Source: Viridibacillus arvi (lineage in GTDB: Bacteria > Bacillota > Bacilli > Bacillales_A > Planococcaceae). From it: DNA of 64,000 nt. Position 1 is the stretch's first letter, and each line of letters begins with the position of its first letter. The position numbers and the translations under genes were made by a program. Under the pieces are notes generated by a model. It saw nothing but the letters and a program-made list of their open reading frames with translations, had not been told where the DNA came from and made no database searches. The stretch spans positions 1,410,633 to 1,474,632 of the forward strand of contig NZ_LILB01000001.1 in the NCBI RefSeq assembly GCF_001274945.1, in the 5' to 3' direction. This document shows positions 34,036 to 42,660 of this stretch, in pieces.

Positions 34036-34876
34036 GTTGCACACCGCCTTTTGTATGCATTTTTACAAGCATTGCTACTTGGTTTCGTAAATCTTTTCGA
34101 TGGAAGATTGCATCAAGCTGACCATGCGCTAGTAAAAACTCTGACTTTTGGAAATCATTTGGTAATTTTTCTCTTAATGTTTGTTCGATTACACGGCGAC
34201 CAGCAAAGCCAATCAATGCTTGTGGTTCTGCAATATTAATATCTCCAACAGAAGCAAAGCTTGCTGAAACGCCACCGTATGTAGGGTGCGTCATGATCGA
34301 AATAAATAATAGTCCTTCTTCACTATGACGTTTTAATTCCACACTCGTTTTTACCATTTGCATTAATGATAGAATACCTTCTTGCATGCGCGCTCCACCA
34401 CTAGCAGAAAAGATAATAACAGGTACACGTAATTCAATAGCTTTTTCAACGGCACGTGTGATTTTTTCTCCTACAACGGAGCCCATTGAGCCCATACGGA
34501 AATGAGAATCCATAATTGCTACAACAATTTCTTCTCCATCAAGAGTACCTAACCCAGTCAGTACAGCTTCGCTTAATCCCGTTTGTTGTTTAGCCACTGA
34601 AATTTTTTCTACATAATCAGGGAAATTTAGTGGATTACTTGTTTGTAAATGATCATCCATTGAAACAAATGAACCTTCATCTAAGAAATATGTTACGCGC
34701 TCCTGTGCAGTCATTTTGAAATGATGGTCGCATTTTGTACACACTTTATGATTTTTTTCTAATTCCTTTGTTAACTGAATGTGACGGCATTCTGGACATT
34801 TTGTTATAAGTCCTTCTGGAAATCCCTTTTCCTGTCCGTCCTCTTTCTTTTTACTAAATAAGCTACGTATTGCCAT
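34028..34876 (-). CDS. accD: acetyl-CoA carboxylase carboxyltransferase subunit beta
   Basis: 282 residues. N-terminal four-Cys zinc ribbon: C-P-E-C at about residues 28-31 and C-T-K-C at about 47-50. The crotonase-like core has [18 protein letters not shown] and [12 protein letters not shown]. Coupled to accA by overlap. The gene upstream is a decayed GntR regulator, so any former control by it is lost. Confidence 0.96.
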   Translation of the reverse strand: MAIRSLFSKKKEDGQEKGFPEGLITKCPECRHIQLTKELEKNHKVCTKCDHHFKMTAQERVTYFLDEGSFVSMDDHLQTSNPLNFPDYVEKISVAKQQTGLSEAVLTGLGTLDGEEIVVAIMDSHFRMGSMGSVVGEKITRAVEKAIELRVPVIIFSASGGARMQEGILSLMQMVKTSVELKRHSEEGLLFISIMTHPTYGGVSASFASVGDINIAEPQALIGFAGRRVIEQTLREKLPNDFQKSEFLLAHGQLDAIFHRKDLRNQVAMLVKMHTKGGVQHV

Positions 34877-34888
34877 GTTTTACTCCCC

Positions 34889-35536
34889 CTATGTTTGTCT
34901 AAATGCCTTGTTCAGCATTTGGTTCGTAAGAGCTTTTAATGCTTCTTTTTCATAGCCAAGCTGCATCGATTTCAACATAGTTTGAATGATTAATTTTTCT
35001 TCTTCTGTTGAGTTTCGATTTAAACGGTCACCGGCATAAACTGCTAATTGAAACCAGACTTTTAGTGAAAAACGATTTCTGACGTGATGATTATTTCTCG
35101 TAAAACATCCAGACAATTAATCGTACCTCTAACTCTAGCTTTACAAAAAAACTGTCCCACACAGGTAGTGTTCGCAGAGTCACTGTACAACTTATAACGC
35201 GAATGGCTTCCTTTTCATGAATTTGTCGCGTTAATTCGACATCCTTTTTTTGATTTTTTTAATCTTCTAATATAAACATCGACAAAATTTCTACGAGCTG
35301 ATGCTATTGTGTAGAAGCTAGAAACGTACCTCACCTATGTCTCGTTTTAATAAGACCTAACAACTCTAAACTTCACAATGCCTCTCTCACAGAGGATCGC
35401 CCGACACCCAGACGTTCTGAAAGGGCTCATTCGGAAGGTACTTTTCACCAGCCTGTATTTTTTCCATTTTTATAAGTTGTCGTAATTGTTGGACGATATC
35501 TAAAAACACTTTCTTTTGTTCGGTTTTTTTATCCAT
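34889..35536 (-). pseudogene. GntR/FCD-family regulator, decayed (copy 1 plus C-terminal part)
   Basis: From the ATG at 35536 (GAGGAG site) the frame begins M-D-K-K-T-E-Q-K-K-V-F-L-D-I-V-Q-Q-L-R-Q-L-I. After G-E-K-Y-L-P-N-E it shifts frame; L-S-E-R-L-G-V-G-R-S-S-V-R-E-A-L, the FadR-type wHTH, follows in another frame, then TGA within R-E-A-L-*-S-L-E-L-L-G-L-I-K-T-R, and another TGA before G-T-F-L-A-S-T. Downstream come D-V-E-L-T-R-Q-I-H-E-K-E-A and W-D-S-F-F-V-K-L-E-L, and the final open piece (34889-35116) has S-L-K-V-W-F-Q-L-A-V-Y-A-G-D-R-L-N-R-N-S of the FCD effector domain. Several shifts and stops make it a clear pseudogene. It lies where a regulator precedes accDA in relatives. Confidence 0.8.
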
Positions 35537-35715
35537 ACGATCAACTCCTCGGTCAATCTATTCGCCTTGGAATAATTATTGCTGTCGCTTTCCTTTCGCG
35601 CAGATAAACAATGCATCCAAAGGCTTTATCTTCATTCAGTAGGTATTTCGATACCTACTATAAAGAAACAAAATCCACCACCTTCAGATGATGGCGTCTC
35701 TTACTGAATGAATCC

Positions 35716-35736
35716 AAAAGTGGTCTGGCCACTTTT
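35716..35736. promoter_or_regulatory. FadR/FCD-type operator palindrome, copy 1
   Basis: AAAAGTGG-TCTGG-CCACTTTT, with the TGGTCTGGCCA core typical of FadR-subfamily GntR operators. It lies about 180 bp upstream of the regulator start, as an autoregulatory site would. Confidence 0.5.
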
Positions 35737-35753
35737 GAAGTTGGCTTTATCTT

Positions 35754-36008
35754 ACAAAATTTCTACGAGCTGATGCTTTTGTGTAGAAGCTAGAAACGTA
35801 CCTCACCTATGTCTCGTTTTAATAAGACCTAACAACTCTAAACTTCGCAATGCCTCTCTCTCAGAGGATCGCCCGACACCCAGACGTTCTGAAAGGGCTC
35901 GTTCGGAAGGTACTTTTCACCAGCCTGTATTTTTTCTATTTTAATAAGTTGTCGTAATTGTTGGACGATATCTAAAAACACTTTCTTTTGTTCGGTTTTT
36001 TTATCCAT
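35754..36008 (-). pseudogene. GntR regulator 5' fragment (copy 2)
   Basis: Starts at the ATG at 36008 with the same GAGGAG site and the same early frameshift as copy 1, and also shares the TGA before G-T-F-L. But it has CGA (Arg) where copy 1 has TGA in the R-E-A-L-R-S-L segment. So the gene was already broken before duplication, and copy 1 then gained a further stop. It ends at the duplication junction. Confidence 0.8.
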
Positions 36009-36187
36009 ACGATCAACTCCTCGGTCAATCTATTCGCCTTGGAATAATTATTGCTGTCGCTTTCCTTTCGCGCAGATAAACAATGCATCCAAAGGCTTTA
36101 TCTTCATTCAGTAGGTGTTTGGATACCTACTAAAAAGAAACAAAATCCACCACCTTCAGATGATGGCGTCTCTTACTGAATGAATTC

Positions 36188-36208
36188 AAAAGTGGTCTGG
36201 CCACTTTT
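36188..36208. promoter_or_regulatory. FadR/FCD-type operator palindrome, copy 2
   Basis: Identical AAAAGTGG-TCTGG-CCACTTTT palindrome, 472 bp from copy 1. Confidence 0.5.
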
Positions 36209-36253
36209 GAAGTTGGATTTATCTTACAAAATAATTATTTGAAAGTAAAGAAA

Positions 36254-36279
36254 AAACTGCATAAAAATTTATGCAGTTT
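36254..36279 (-). terminator. intrinsic terminator-like hairpin
   Basis: AAACTGCAT/ATGCAGTTT, A-run at 36251-36256 giving a minus-strand T-run, immediately 3' of the dnaE tail. Consistent with the original dnaE terminator. Confidence 0.65.
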
Positions 36280-36297
36280 CTAAAATTCCCTTCAATT

Positions 36298-36540
36298 TCA
36301 TATTCTTTTCGTCGTTTGTGCATATTTTATTTTCACTTGAGGTCTACCAAAGCGCTTTTCAAGCGTTCTCTCAATGTAAAGCAATTCATCTTCTAGTAAA
36401 AGCTCTTGAACAAGATGAAAAACTTGCGGGAATAAGGTTACAGAAACCGTTCCAAACTCATCCTGAAGCATGTAAACGGCGACCTACAAGGAAAGCACGT
36501 ACCTGGCATCGTCCGGACGTGGCCCACTGAGCCAATACCC
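36298..36540 (-). pseudogene. 3' tail of DNA polymerase III alpha subunit (dnaE)
   Basis: On the minus strand 36480-36298 reads A-V-Y-M-L-Q-D-E-F-G-T-V-S-V-T-L-F-P-Q-V-F, then L-L-L-E-D-E-L-L-Y-I-E-R-T-L-E-K-R-F-G-R-P-Q and stops. That is the C-terminal OB-fold of DnaE. Upstream (to about 36540) a V-R-T-M-P-G remnant is in a different frame. No further polymerase sequence is present; the next gene is nrdJ. In many Bacillales dnaE lies upstream of the accDA group, so this is the end of a displaced neighbour. The + strand open frame here (36318-36530) is a shadow. Confidence 0.75.
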
Positions 36541-36550
36541 AGGGTTATTA

Positions 36551-36635
36551 ATCGAAACTTTTTTATAATCGTCGCGACTTTATTTTAAACATCGTATCCT
36601 TTTTATAAACATCGCAACTTTATTTCAATTCTACA
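36551..36635. repeat. ~20-bp tandem units
   Basis: ATCGAAACTTTTTTATA, ATCGTCGCGACTTTATTTTAAAC, ATCGTATCCTTTTTATAAAC, ATCGCAACTTTATTTCAATT in a row. Same family as the units at 32.5-33.0 kb. Confidence 0.6.
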
Positions 36636-36656
36636 AGACGACAAGTAGCTCAAGCC

Positions 36657-39224
36657 TTAAAGACCACATTTAAGTTGTGCACCACAGTTAGTGCATGTGT
36701 TACAACCGCCTAGTTCTTCGACTGTTCCTTTGCGACATACTGGGCATGTGTTACCGACTTCAGAGCCGATTGTTACGTTTGTTGAACGTAAGTCTTGAAT
36801 TGTATCGATTAAGACAACTGGACGTTTTTCAGTCACTTGTTCTTCTTGTAGAGTGTCCTCATCCATAACATTTTCTTCTGCTTTTAGAGTTAGTACTTGT
36901 GAATCACGGCTACCATCAACATAAACCGTACCGCCTTTAGCGCCACCGTTGTATAAGCGTTCGTACACTTTTTGTACTTGATCTACAGTGTAACCACGTG
37001 GTGCGTTTACTGTTTTAGAGATTGAGCTATCAATCCAGCGTTGGATAATACATTGTACATCTGCGTGTGCTTCTGGAGCTAATTCCATAGCAGTTACAAA
37101 CCATTCAGGAAGGTTTGCTTCATCTGCATCTGGATTAGCAGCTAAATATTCTTGTACTATATCAGCTTTTACTTCAATAAATTTACCAAGACGACCACTA
37201 CGGTAGTAAGTAAATGAGAAGTATGGTTCTAATCCAGTAGAAACGCCAACCATTGTTCCTGTCGAGCCTGTAGGAGCTACAGTTAGTAGGTGCGAGTTAC
37301 GAATACCACCTTCAAGTACTGCTTCACGGATATGCTCAGGCATTTTTTGCATGAATCCAGTTTCTGTAAAGCGTTTGCGAAGTGCTAATGTTTCAGCTTC
37401 TGTTTCTCCTGTTAAGAATGGGAAACTACCTCGTTCTTTTGCAAGTTCAGTAGAAGCTTCGTAAGCTGTCGTCGCAATCGTCTTGAAGATTTCATCAACA
37501 AGGATGTTACCTTCTTCAGAGCCATATTCTTTTTCGCAGTAGATAAGTAAATCAGCCATTCCCATAACACCTAGTCCAACACGGCGTTCGCCTAATGCTT
37601 GTACTTTATTGTCTTCAAGGAAGTATGGTGTAGCATCGATTACATTATCTTGCATACGTACTCCGACACGAACAGTTTCTTTCAATGCTTCAAAGTCCAC
37701 TGTTTTCGTATCTTTTTGAGCAAATTGCGCTAAGTTTACAGCTGCCAAGTTACAAACTGAATATGGTGCAAGTGGTTGCTCGCCACATGGGTTTGTTGCT
37801 ACAACTTTCTGACCATATGCTTTTGCATTTGTCATGTCGTTTGCGTTATCGATGAAGAAAATACCTGGTTCTGCTGAGTAAGTTGCACAGATATTGATCA
37901 AGTTCCAAAGTTCACGTGCTTTTACTTTACGGTACGTGTGTACTGCATGTCCCATTTCAGCCCATTCACGAACATCGCCAACTTCATGCCATGTCTCGTT
38001 ATAAATTTTCATTTCTTCAGCATTATATGATTCAACCGCTGGGAATCGTAAGTCAAATTCAGCATCAGCTTCTACAGCTTCCATGAATTCATTTGTGATT
38101 GTAACAGAAATATTCGCACCTGTTAGGAATTCAGCATTATGCACGCTGTATGTTCCACCATCACGTAATTTCGTCTCAGCATCACGAATAATTGCTTCAT
38201 TAAACCCACCGACACCAGGGATAGTTTTATAGTTAGTAATACCTTGATACATCGCTTCTTCTTGCTGCGTTAAAGGTTTGAATTTTAGTTTTTCTTTTGC
38301 TAAACGTTGAATTGTTTCATCCGTTGTATTTTCGATTAAGAAACGTAAAATACGAGGATTTTGCATTTTTGAAATAATAAATTCAATAATATCTGGGTGC
38401 CAATCTGCTAACATAATCATTTGTGCACCACGACGTGATCCACCTTGTTCTACAAGATGAGTCAACTTAGCAATATCATCAAGCCATGAAACAGATCCTG
38501 ATGATTTACCGTTTACACCACGAGCAAGCGTGTTTCGTGGACGTAATGTAGAACCATTAGTACCTACACCGCCACCGCGACTCATAATTTCCATTACTTG
38601 TTTACGATGATCACTAATGCCTTCACGAGAGTCTGCTACAAATGGCATTACGTAACAGTTAAAATAAGTAACATCTGTTCCTGCGCCTGCTCCGTATATA
38701 ACACGTCCCGCTGGAATAAAGTTTAACTTCACTAATTGCTCGTAGAATTTTTCATACCATTCTTGGCGTTTTTCTTCTGTTTTTTCAACCGCTGCTAGGC
38801 CAGTTGCATTACGTTTTGCAATTTGTTCGTAAAAGACTTCAAGAGGCTTCTCAATAACGTCTAAAGAACGTGTGACAATTCCTGATTGTTGTTCAGAATC
38901 ATCATCAATAGCACTTCTATAATCTGCTTCAATCAGCACTTCTGCTGTATTCTTTTCTGGATTAATTGAAACGATATAACCAAGACCACGTGCTGGGAAT
39001 TTAGGGTCAGCTTTGACCGTTAAAACAACAAAATCCCCTGCTTTTAGCGTTTTCTTTTCTGTATCTTTAAAAGAATAACGGTCGATCATGACTAATCGAG
39101 ACACACCTTTATGTGTTATATGCATGTCCTCTGTGATGGCATGAACTTGTGGAAATTGTTGAATATCATTATTTAATTGTTGTACATTAATCGTCTGATT
39201 ATGATGCTGTGAAGCAAGTACCAT
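36657..39224 (-). CDS. nrdJ: class II (adenosylcobalamin-dependent) ribonucleotide reductase
   Basis: About 855 residues. Start at the ATG at 39224, spaced 9 nt from GGGAGG; the ATG at 39230 is too close to it. Core motifs: N-C-Y-V-M-P near residue 190; G-G-G-V-G-T-N-G-S; S-G-S-V-S-W-L-D; and V-V-A-T-N-P-C-G-E-Q-P-L with the radical-transfer Cys. A-P-T-G-S-T-G-T-M lies further on. The C-terminal zinc ribbon is C-P-V-C...C-N-T-C-T-N-C. The enzyme makes dNTPs from NTPs or NDPs without oxygen, using B12. No B12 riboswitch is seen upstream; two NrdR boxes are. Confidence 0.95.
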   Translation of the reverse strand: MVLASQHHNQTINVQQLNNDIQQFPQVHAITEDMHITHKGVSRLVMIDRYSFKDTEKKTLKAGDFVVLTVKADPKFPARGLGYIVSINPEKNTAEVLIEADYRSAIDDDSEQQSGIVTRSLDVIEKPLEVFYEQIAKRNATGLAAVEKTEEKRQEWYEKFYEQLVKLNFIPAGRVIYGAGAGTDVTYFNCYVMPFVADSREGISDHRKQVMEIMSRGGGVGTNGSTLRPRNTLARGVNGKSSGSVSWLDDIAKLTHLVEQGGSRRGAQMIMLADWHPDIIEFIISKMQNPRILRFLIENTTDETIQRLAKEKLKFKPLTQQEEAMYQGITNYKTIPGVGGFNEAIIRDAETKLRDGGTYSVHNAEFLTGANISVTITNEFMEAVEADAEFDLRFPAVESYNAEEMKIYNETWHEVGDVREWAEMGHAVHTYRKVKARELWNLINICATYSAEPGIFFIDNANDMTNAKAYGQKVVATNPCGEQPLAPYSVCNLAAVNLAQFAQKDTKTVDFEALKETVRVGVRMQDNVIDATPYFLEDNKVQALGERRVGLGVMGMADLLIYCEKEYGSEEGNILVDEIFKTIATTAYEASTELAKERGSFPFLTGETEAETLALRKRFTETGFMQKMPEHIREAVLEGGIRNSHLLTVAPTGSTGTMVGVSTGLEPYFSFTYYRSGRLGKFIEVKADIVQEYLAANPDADEANLPEWFVTAMELAPEAHADVQCIIQRWIDSSISKTVNAPRGYTVDQVQKVYERLYNGGAKGGTVYVDGSRDSQVLTLKAEENVMDEDTLQEEQVTEKRPVVLIDTIQDLRSTNVTIGSEVGNTCPVCRKGTVEELGGCNTCTNCGAQLKCGL

Positions 39225-39258
39225 TATCATTCGCCTCCCTATTTAGATCGCGCTTTAA

Positions 39259-39307
39259 ATACTATATATAGTGTTTATCCAAGACATTACGATACTATAT
39301 ATTGATA
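39259..39307 (-). promoter_or_regulatory. pair of NrdR boxes
   Basis: ATACTATATATAGTGT (39259-39274) and ATACTATATATTGATA (39292-39307), 33 bp apart start to start, about three helical turns, just upstream of nrdJ. They fit the NrdR-box pattern (ACA-C-T-A-TATAT-A-GTGT like). NrdR represses RNR genes when dATP is high. The nrdR gene is not in the window. Confidence 0.8.
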
Positions 39308-39405
39308 AGAAAAGCAAATAAGGTGATTTTGAGCAAAATGTTGATTTAACAACATTGAAAGCGATTTTTCAATTTTAGCGAAACTAAAATAAGCCAAAAA
39401 GACTA

Positions 39406-40239
39406 CTATTTTCTAAAATTCCATTCATCACTTTCATAGCGAGTTTTCGCTAAATTATTAACAAAATCCATTTGTTCCTTCGTTAACGTGTAAGGTACAA
39501 GTTCTATGTCTAATCCGTCCTCAAATCCTTTACGGAAAGCAGATATACATGTTTCAACATCGACAGGTTTTTGGGCTAACTGATTAATAGCTACCGCTTT
39601 TTGTGGTAAATGTTTGCGCATTCGCTCTTTTGAAGCTTCCGATGGAAATTTAAAAAGAGAAATCAATTTTTCATCATCGAGATCGATTAATATCGCTCCA
39701 TGTTGTAAAATGACACCTTCTTGTCGCGTTTGTGCACTACCTGCTACCTTCTTACCTTCTACTACTAATTCATACCAACTTGGTGCATCAAAACAAACTG
39801 CGCTCTTCGGAGTTTTTAAATCTGCTCGCTTTTCTTCGGAATCAGGGATAGAAAAATACGCATCTAACCCTAAGTTTCGGAATCCTAGTAATAAGCCTTC
39901 ACTTAATACTCTATAAGCTTCCGTCACCGTTTTAGGCATGTCTGGGTAGTCTTCATTAACAATGATGCTATATGTTAGTTCATGTTCATGTAAGACTGCA
40001 CGACCGCCAGTCGGACGGCGTACAAATCCCACATTTAATTTATGTAATTGTTCAAAATCAATATCTTTTTCTGCACGTTGAAAATAACCAATAGAAAGTG
40101 TTGCTGGATTCCATTCGTAAAATCGTATTACTGGTGGAATTAAACCTTTACTATGCCAATGTAGGAGTGCTTCATCTAATGCCATATTGAATGCAGGGCT
40201 ACAAGGACCCGAATTAATAAAATACCATGTTGTTTTCAT
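39406..40239 (-). CDS. lipM: octanoyl-[GcvH]:protein transferase LipM
   Basis: 277 residues, one shorter than B. subtilis LipM and very similar to it throughout. BPL/LplA fold: [23 protein letters not shown], catalytic Cys149 in [12 protein letters not shown], and [10 protein letters not shown]. It loads octanoate on GcvH, the first step of de novo lipoylation in Bacillus. The glycine cleavage genes that need lipoyl-GcvH are 3 kb away. Confidence 0.95.
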   Translation of the reverse strand: MKTTWYFINSGPCSPAFNMALDEALLHWHSKGLIPPVIRFYEWNPATLSIGYFQRAEKDIDFEQLHKLNVGFVRRPTGGRAVLHEHELTYSIIVNEDYPDMPKTVTEAYRVLSEGLLLGFRNLGLDAYFSIPDSEEKRADLKTPKSAVCFDAPSWYELVVEGKKVAGSAQTRQEGVILQHGAILIDLDDEKLISLFKFPSEASKERMRKHLPQKAVAINQLAQKPVDVETCISAFRKGFEDGLDIELVPYTLTKEQMDFVNNLAKTRYESDEWNFRK

Positions 40240-40343
40240 TTGGTCTCCTCCTTATAATCAACTTATCTATTTTAACAAACTCATTGGACTATCGCTACAT
40301 GTTCTTTTATAATATTACTGTAGATAGAAAGGGGTAAGACGAT

Positions 40344-40724
40344 TTGAGTTGGTTATATACATTAGCAATTGTTTTATTTGTAGTGATTGTATATGCTTTA
40401 GTGAACGCTCTTCGTTTCAAAAAAGCAGTTACAACATTAACACAAGAAGAATTTATTGAAGGTTATCGTAAAGCGCAATTAATAGATGTGCGTGAGCCAA
40501 AAGAATTTGACGGTGGTCATATTCTAGGTGCTCGTAACGTTCCAACCTCACAACTTCGTCAACGCTATAAAGAAATTCGCCCAGACAAACCTGTTTACTT
40601 GTATTGCCAAAATGCAGGACGCAGTGCACGTGCTGCTATGTTATTAAAGAAAAAAGGCTATGATCAAGTATTCCAATTACAAGGTGGATACAAAAATTGG
40701 ACAGGCAAAATCAAAGTGAAATAA
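40344..40724 (+). CDS. yqhL: rhodanese-like sulfurtransferase, membrane-anchored (YqhL)
   Basis: 126 residues from a TTG. One N-terminal membrane helix (residues about 4-22), then a single rhodanese domain with active-site Cys88 in Y-C-Q-N-A-G-R-S. Position divergent from lipM and before gcv matches yqhL of B. subtilis. Likely moves sulfane sulfur; substrate unknown. Confidence 0.9.
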   Translation: MSWLYTLAIVLFVVIVYALVNALRFKKAVTTLTQEEFIEGYRKAQLIDVREPKEFDGGHILGARNVPTSQLRQRYKEIRPDKPVYLYCQNAGRSARAAMLLKKKGYDQVFQLQGGYKNWTGKIKVK

Positions 40725-40745
40725 TTTGATTGCGTTGCAAATAAA

Positions 40746-40787
40746 AAAGAGTCATTTCTATTTTCAACAGAAATGGCTCTCTTTTTT
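40746..40787 (+). terminator. terminator of yqhL
   Basis: AAAGAGTCATTTCT/AGAAATGGCTCTCTTT then T-run. Confidence 0.8.
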
Positions 40788-40830
40788 CTTATTTAAATAT
40801 AAATAAACAACGTCCATAAAGGAGAATATA

Positions 40831-42096
40831 ATGCTAAAATTCTTATATACTTTTCACGAAGATTTGCGACAAGACATTCCTAACTACGCAGATGTATCAG
40901 CGGTCTTTGAACGCATCTCAAAAAAACTAAATGAATATCACCCTTCTAATTTTCGTGGCGTGACTGTCGAACTAAATAATTCACAATTTCATCATCATTT
41001 GTTAGAAATGATGGAAAAGGAATTAATCCACTATGAAAATTTGAGTCATATATATGCCGCGTTACCTAGTATTGTCTTAAATTCTGTATCGGAAGATCAA
41101 TTAGATAATCAATTAAAATCGATCAAGACATTTAGTAATTCTTTAATCTACTTCCCTGATTATGAAGTAGCTATTACACAGATTCCTGTATTCCGCTCCG
41201 ATTCAGAGTGGCCAGAGTTTTTCTATTTTACAACAAGTGCGGATAAAATGATGAATTTTATCGAAGCTGTTCAAGAACAGTTACGTCAAATGCTAATGGA
41301 AACCGTTACATACTTAGTTGATGTTCATGATGGTATTAAACGGCGAAGTTACGGTGAAGGAAAGCAAATTACTCGAGATGATGTATTCTTAGAACCTTCA
41401 CTTAAGCAAGAGATTTTCCGTTCAATTGATGAATTTTTTAAGGAAGGTGGCAATTTCTTTAAACATTATGGCCTTCCTTATAAAAGAGGGATCTTATTAT
41501 ATGGCTCACCAGGAAACGGCAAGACTACGCTTGTAAAGTCCATTACAGGCTCTGTAACAGCTCCTGTTGTCTATTGGCAAATTACTGAGCATACATCAAG
41601 TGAATCCATTGAAGAGGTCTTCCGTATGGTAACAAGTTTAGCTCCTGCAATACTTGTTATTGAAGATATTGACTCTATGCCCGAATACACACGTTCTTTA
41701 TTTTTAAATACACTCGACGGCGCACAATCACGTGAAGGTATTTTTTTAATTGGTACGACCAATTATCCTGACCGCATCGATCCAGCATTAATCAACCGTG
41801 CAGGAAGATTTGATCGAGCTTATGAGATTATGAATCCTACAACTGAAATACGTGCTACATATTTACGCAAATTGGATATTCAGCATATTTTCACAGAAGA
41901 CGAGCTAATGGATGCTGCTAAACTTTCAAAAGAACTTTCAATGTCACAACTCAATGAATTATATATGTCCGTCGCTCTAAATTGGCATTATGATAAAAAA
42001 CTCGATTACGAGAAATGTATCAAAGATTTACAAAAACAACGTAAAAAGGCATTCCGTAATGAATGGGAAAGAAATGAAGTAAATATAGGATTCTAA
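40831..42096 (+). CDS. stand-alone AAA-family ATPase
   Basis: 421 residues. N-terminal domain of about 190 residues without a known fold, then one AAA module: Walker A G-S-P-G-N-G-K-T-T near residue 230, Walker B I-L-V-I-E-D-I-D-S, sensor 1 L-I-G-T-T-N-Y, arginine finger region N-R-A-G-R-F-D-R, and a lid helix domain. G-R-F-D-R and the second-region-homology layout resemble Bcs1/katanin-like AAA proteins. It does not carry a protease or membrane segment, so it likely remodels a protein or nucleic-acid complex. Single gene between two strong terminators. Role unknown. Confidence 0.85.
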   Translation: MLKFLYTFHEDLRQDIPNYADVSAVFERISKKLNEYHPSNFRGVTVELNNSQFHHHLLEMMEKELIHYENLSHIYAALPSIVLNSVSEDQLDNQLKSIKTFSNSLIYFPDYEVAITQIPVFRSDSEWPEFFYFTTSADKMMNFIEAVQEQLRQMLMETVTYLVDVHDGIKRRSYGEGKQITRDDVFLEPSLKQEIFRSIDEFFKEGGNFFKHYGLPYKRGILLYGSPGNGKTTLVKSITGSVTAPVVYWQITEHTSSESIEEVFRMVTSLAPAILVIEDIDSMPEYTRSLFLNTLDGAQSREGIFLIGTTNYPDRIDPALINRAGRFDRAYEIMNPTTEIRATYLRKLDIQHIFTEDELMDAAKLSKELSMSQLNELYMSVALNWHYDKKLDYEKCIKDLQKQRKKAFRNEWERNEVNIGF

Positions 42097-42100
42097 GAAA

Positions 42101-42146
42101 ACACCCCCTAGAGAAAGATTTAATCAATCTCTAGGGGGTGTTTTTT
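42101..42146 (+). terminator. terminator of the AAA ATPase gene
   Basis: ACACCCCCTAGAGA/TCTCTAGGGGGTGT perfect stem, six T. Confidence 0.9.
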
Positions 42147-42189
42147 CGAATAGGGTTAAATAACGGGTTTGATCACTGAACTTACTGTT

Positions 42190-42474
42190 TTAATCTATAA
42201 CAGTTTTTTGCTTATTGATTTCTTGTAAAATTTGTAGATTTGTTAAACCATGTTTATGTAGCAAATCATAAATGATTTTCTTTTCATATTCCATTAGTGC
42301 CTTTGTATGCGCATCTGGAGTGAAATAGATTAACGTACTTTGTTCTTTTTGTTGCTTTATGTACAATTCAGAAATTAATTCGTCAACCGTATATTCTTGA
42401 TAATCCTCTTTTAAGGATTTTAGTAAGTCATTTTGATCATTAGTTGTATCATTGATACTTTTAAAGTAAGCCAT
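42190..42474 (-). CDS. hypothetical protein (94 aa)
   Basis: Start at the ATG at 42474, 9 nt after AGGGGAG; the longer frame to 42513 starts without a ribosome site. 94 residues beginning M-A-Y-F-K-S-I-N-D-T. Helical and charged (LLKSLKEDYQEYTVDELISELYIKQQKEQ, and ALMEYEKKIIYDLLHKHGLTNLQILQEINKQK). No family recognised. Confidence 0.6.
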   Translation of the reverse strand: MAYFKSINDTTNDQNDLLKSLKEDYQEYTVDELISELYIKQQKEQSTLIYFTPDAHTKALMEYEKKIIYDLLHKHGLTNLQILQEINKQKTVID

Positions 42475-42615
42475 GAAAACTCCCCTTTTTTCACACATTG
42501 ATTCATATTGCATTTATGTTAGCATAGCAATTTTAAAGTCATCTGTCTATGTCCAAGCGATTTTTTCCATAACTAACATGATCTTTTCATTAAGCTATTT
42601 ATATACAAATCATGA

Positions 42616-42646
42616 GAAAACCCCTAGCAAGGTGCTAGAGGTTTTC
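42616..42646 (-). terminator. terminator of the gcv operon
   Basis: GAAAACC(C)CTAGCA/TGCTAGAGGTTTTC stem next to the gcvPB stop. Confidence 0.8.
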
Positions 42647-42660
42647 AATATACGAATATA

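Larger units (their letters stand above)
35282..36225. repeat. 472-bp tandem duplication of the GntR 5' region
   Basis: Units 35282-35753 and 35754-36225 have exactly the same 472-bp period and both start at ACAAAATTTCTACGAGCTG (a third ACAAAAT closes the pair at 36226). I count about a dozen substitutions and no gap. Each carries the GntR start codon with its ribosome site, the broken HTH frame, a hairpin element and the operator palindrome. The substitutions argue against an assembly duplicate. Confidence 0.85.

Noticed and set aside
36318-36530. + strand 70-codon frame
   Set aside because: It is antisense to the recognisable dnaE tail and has no family match.
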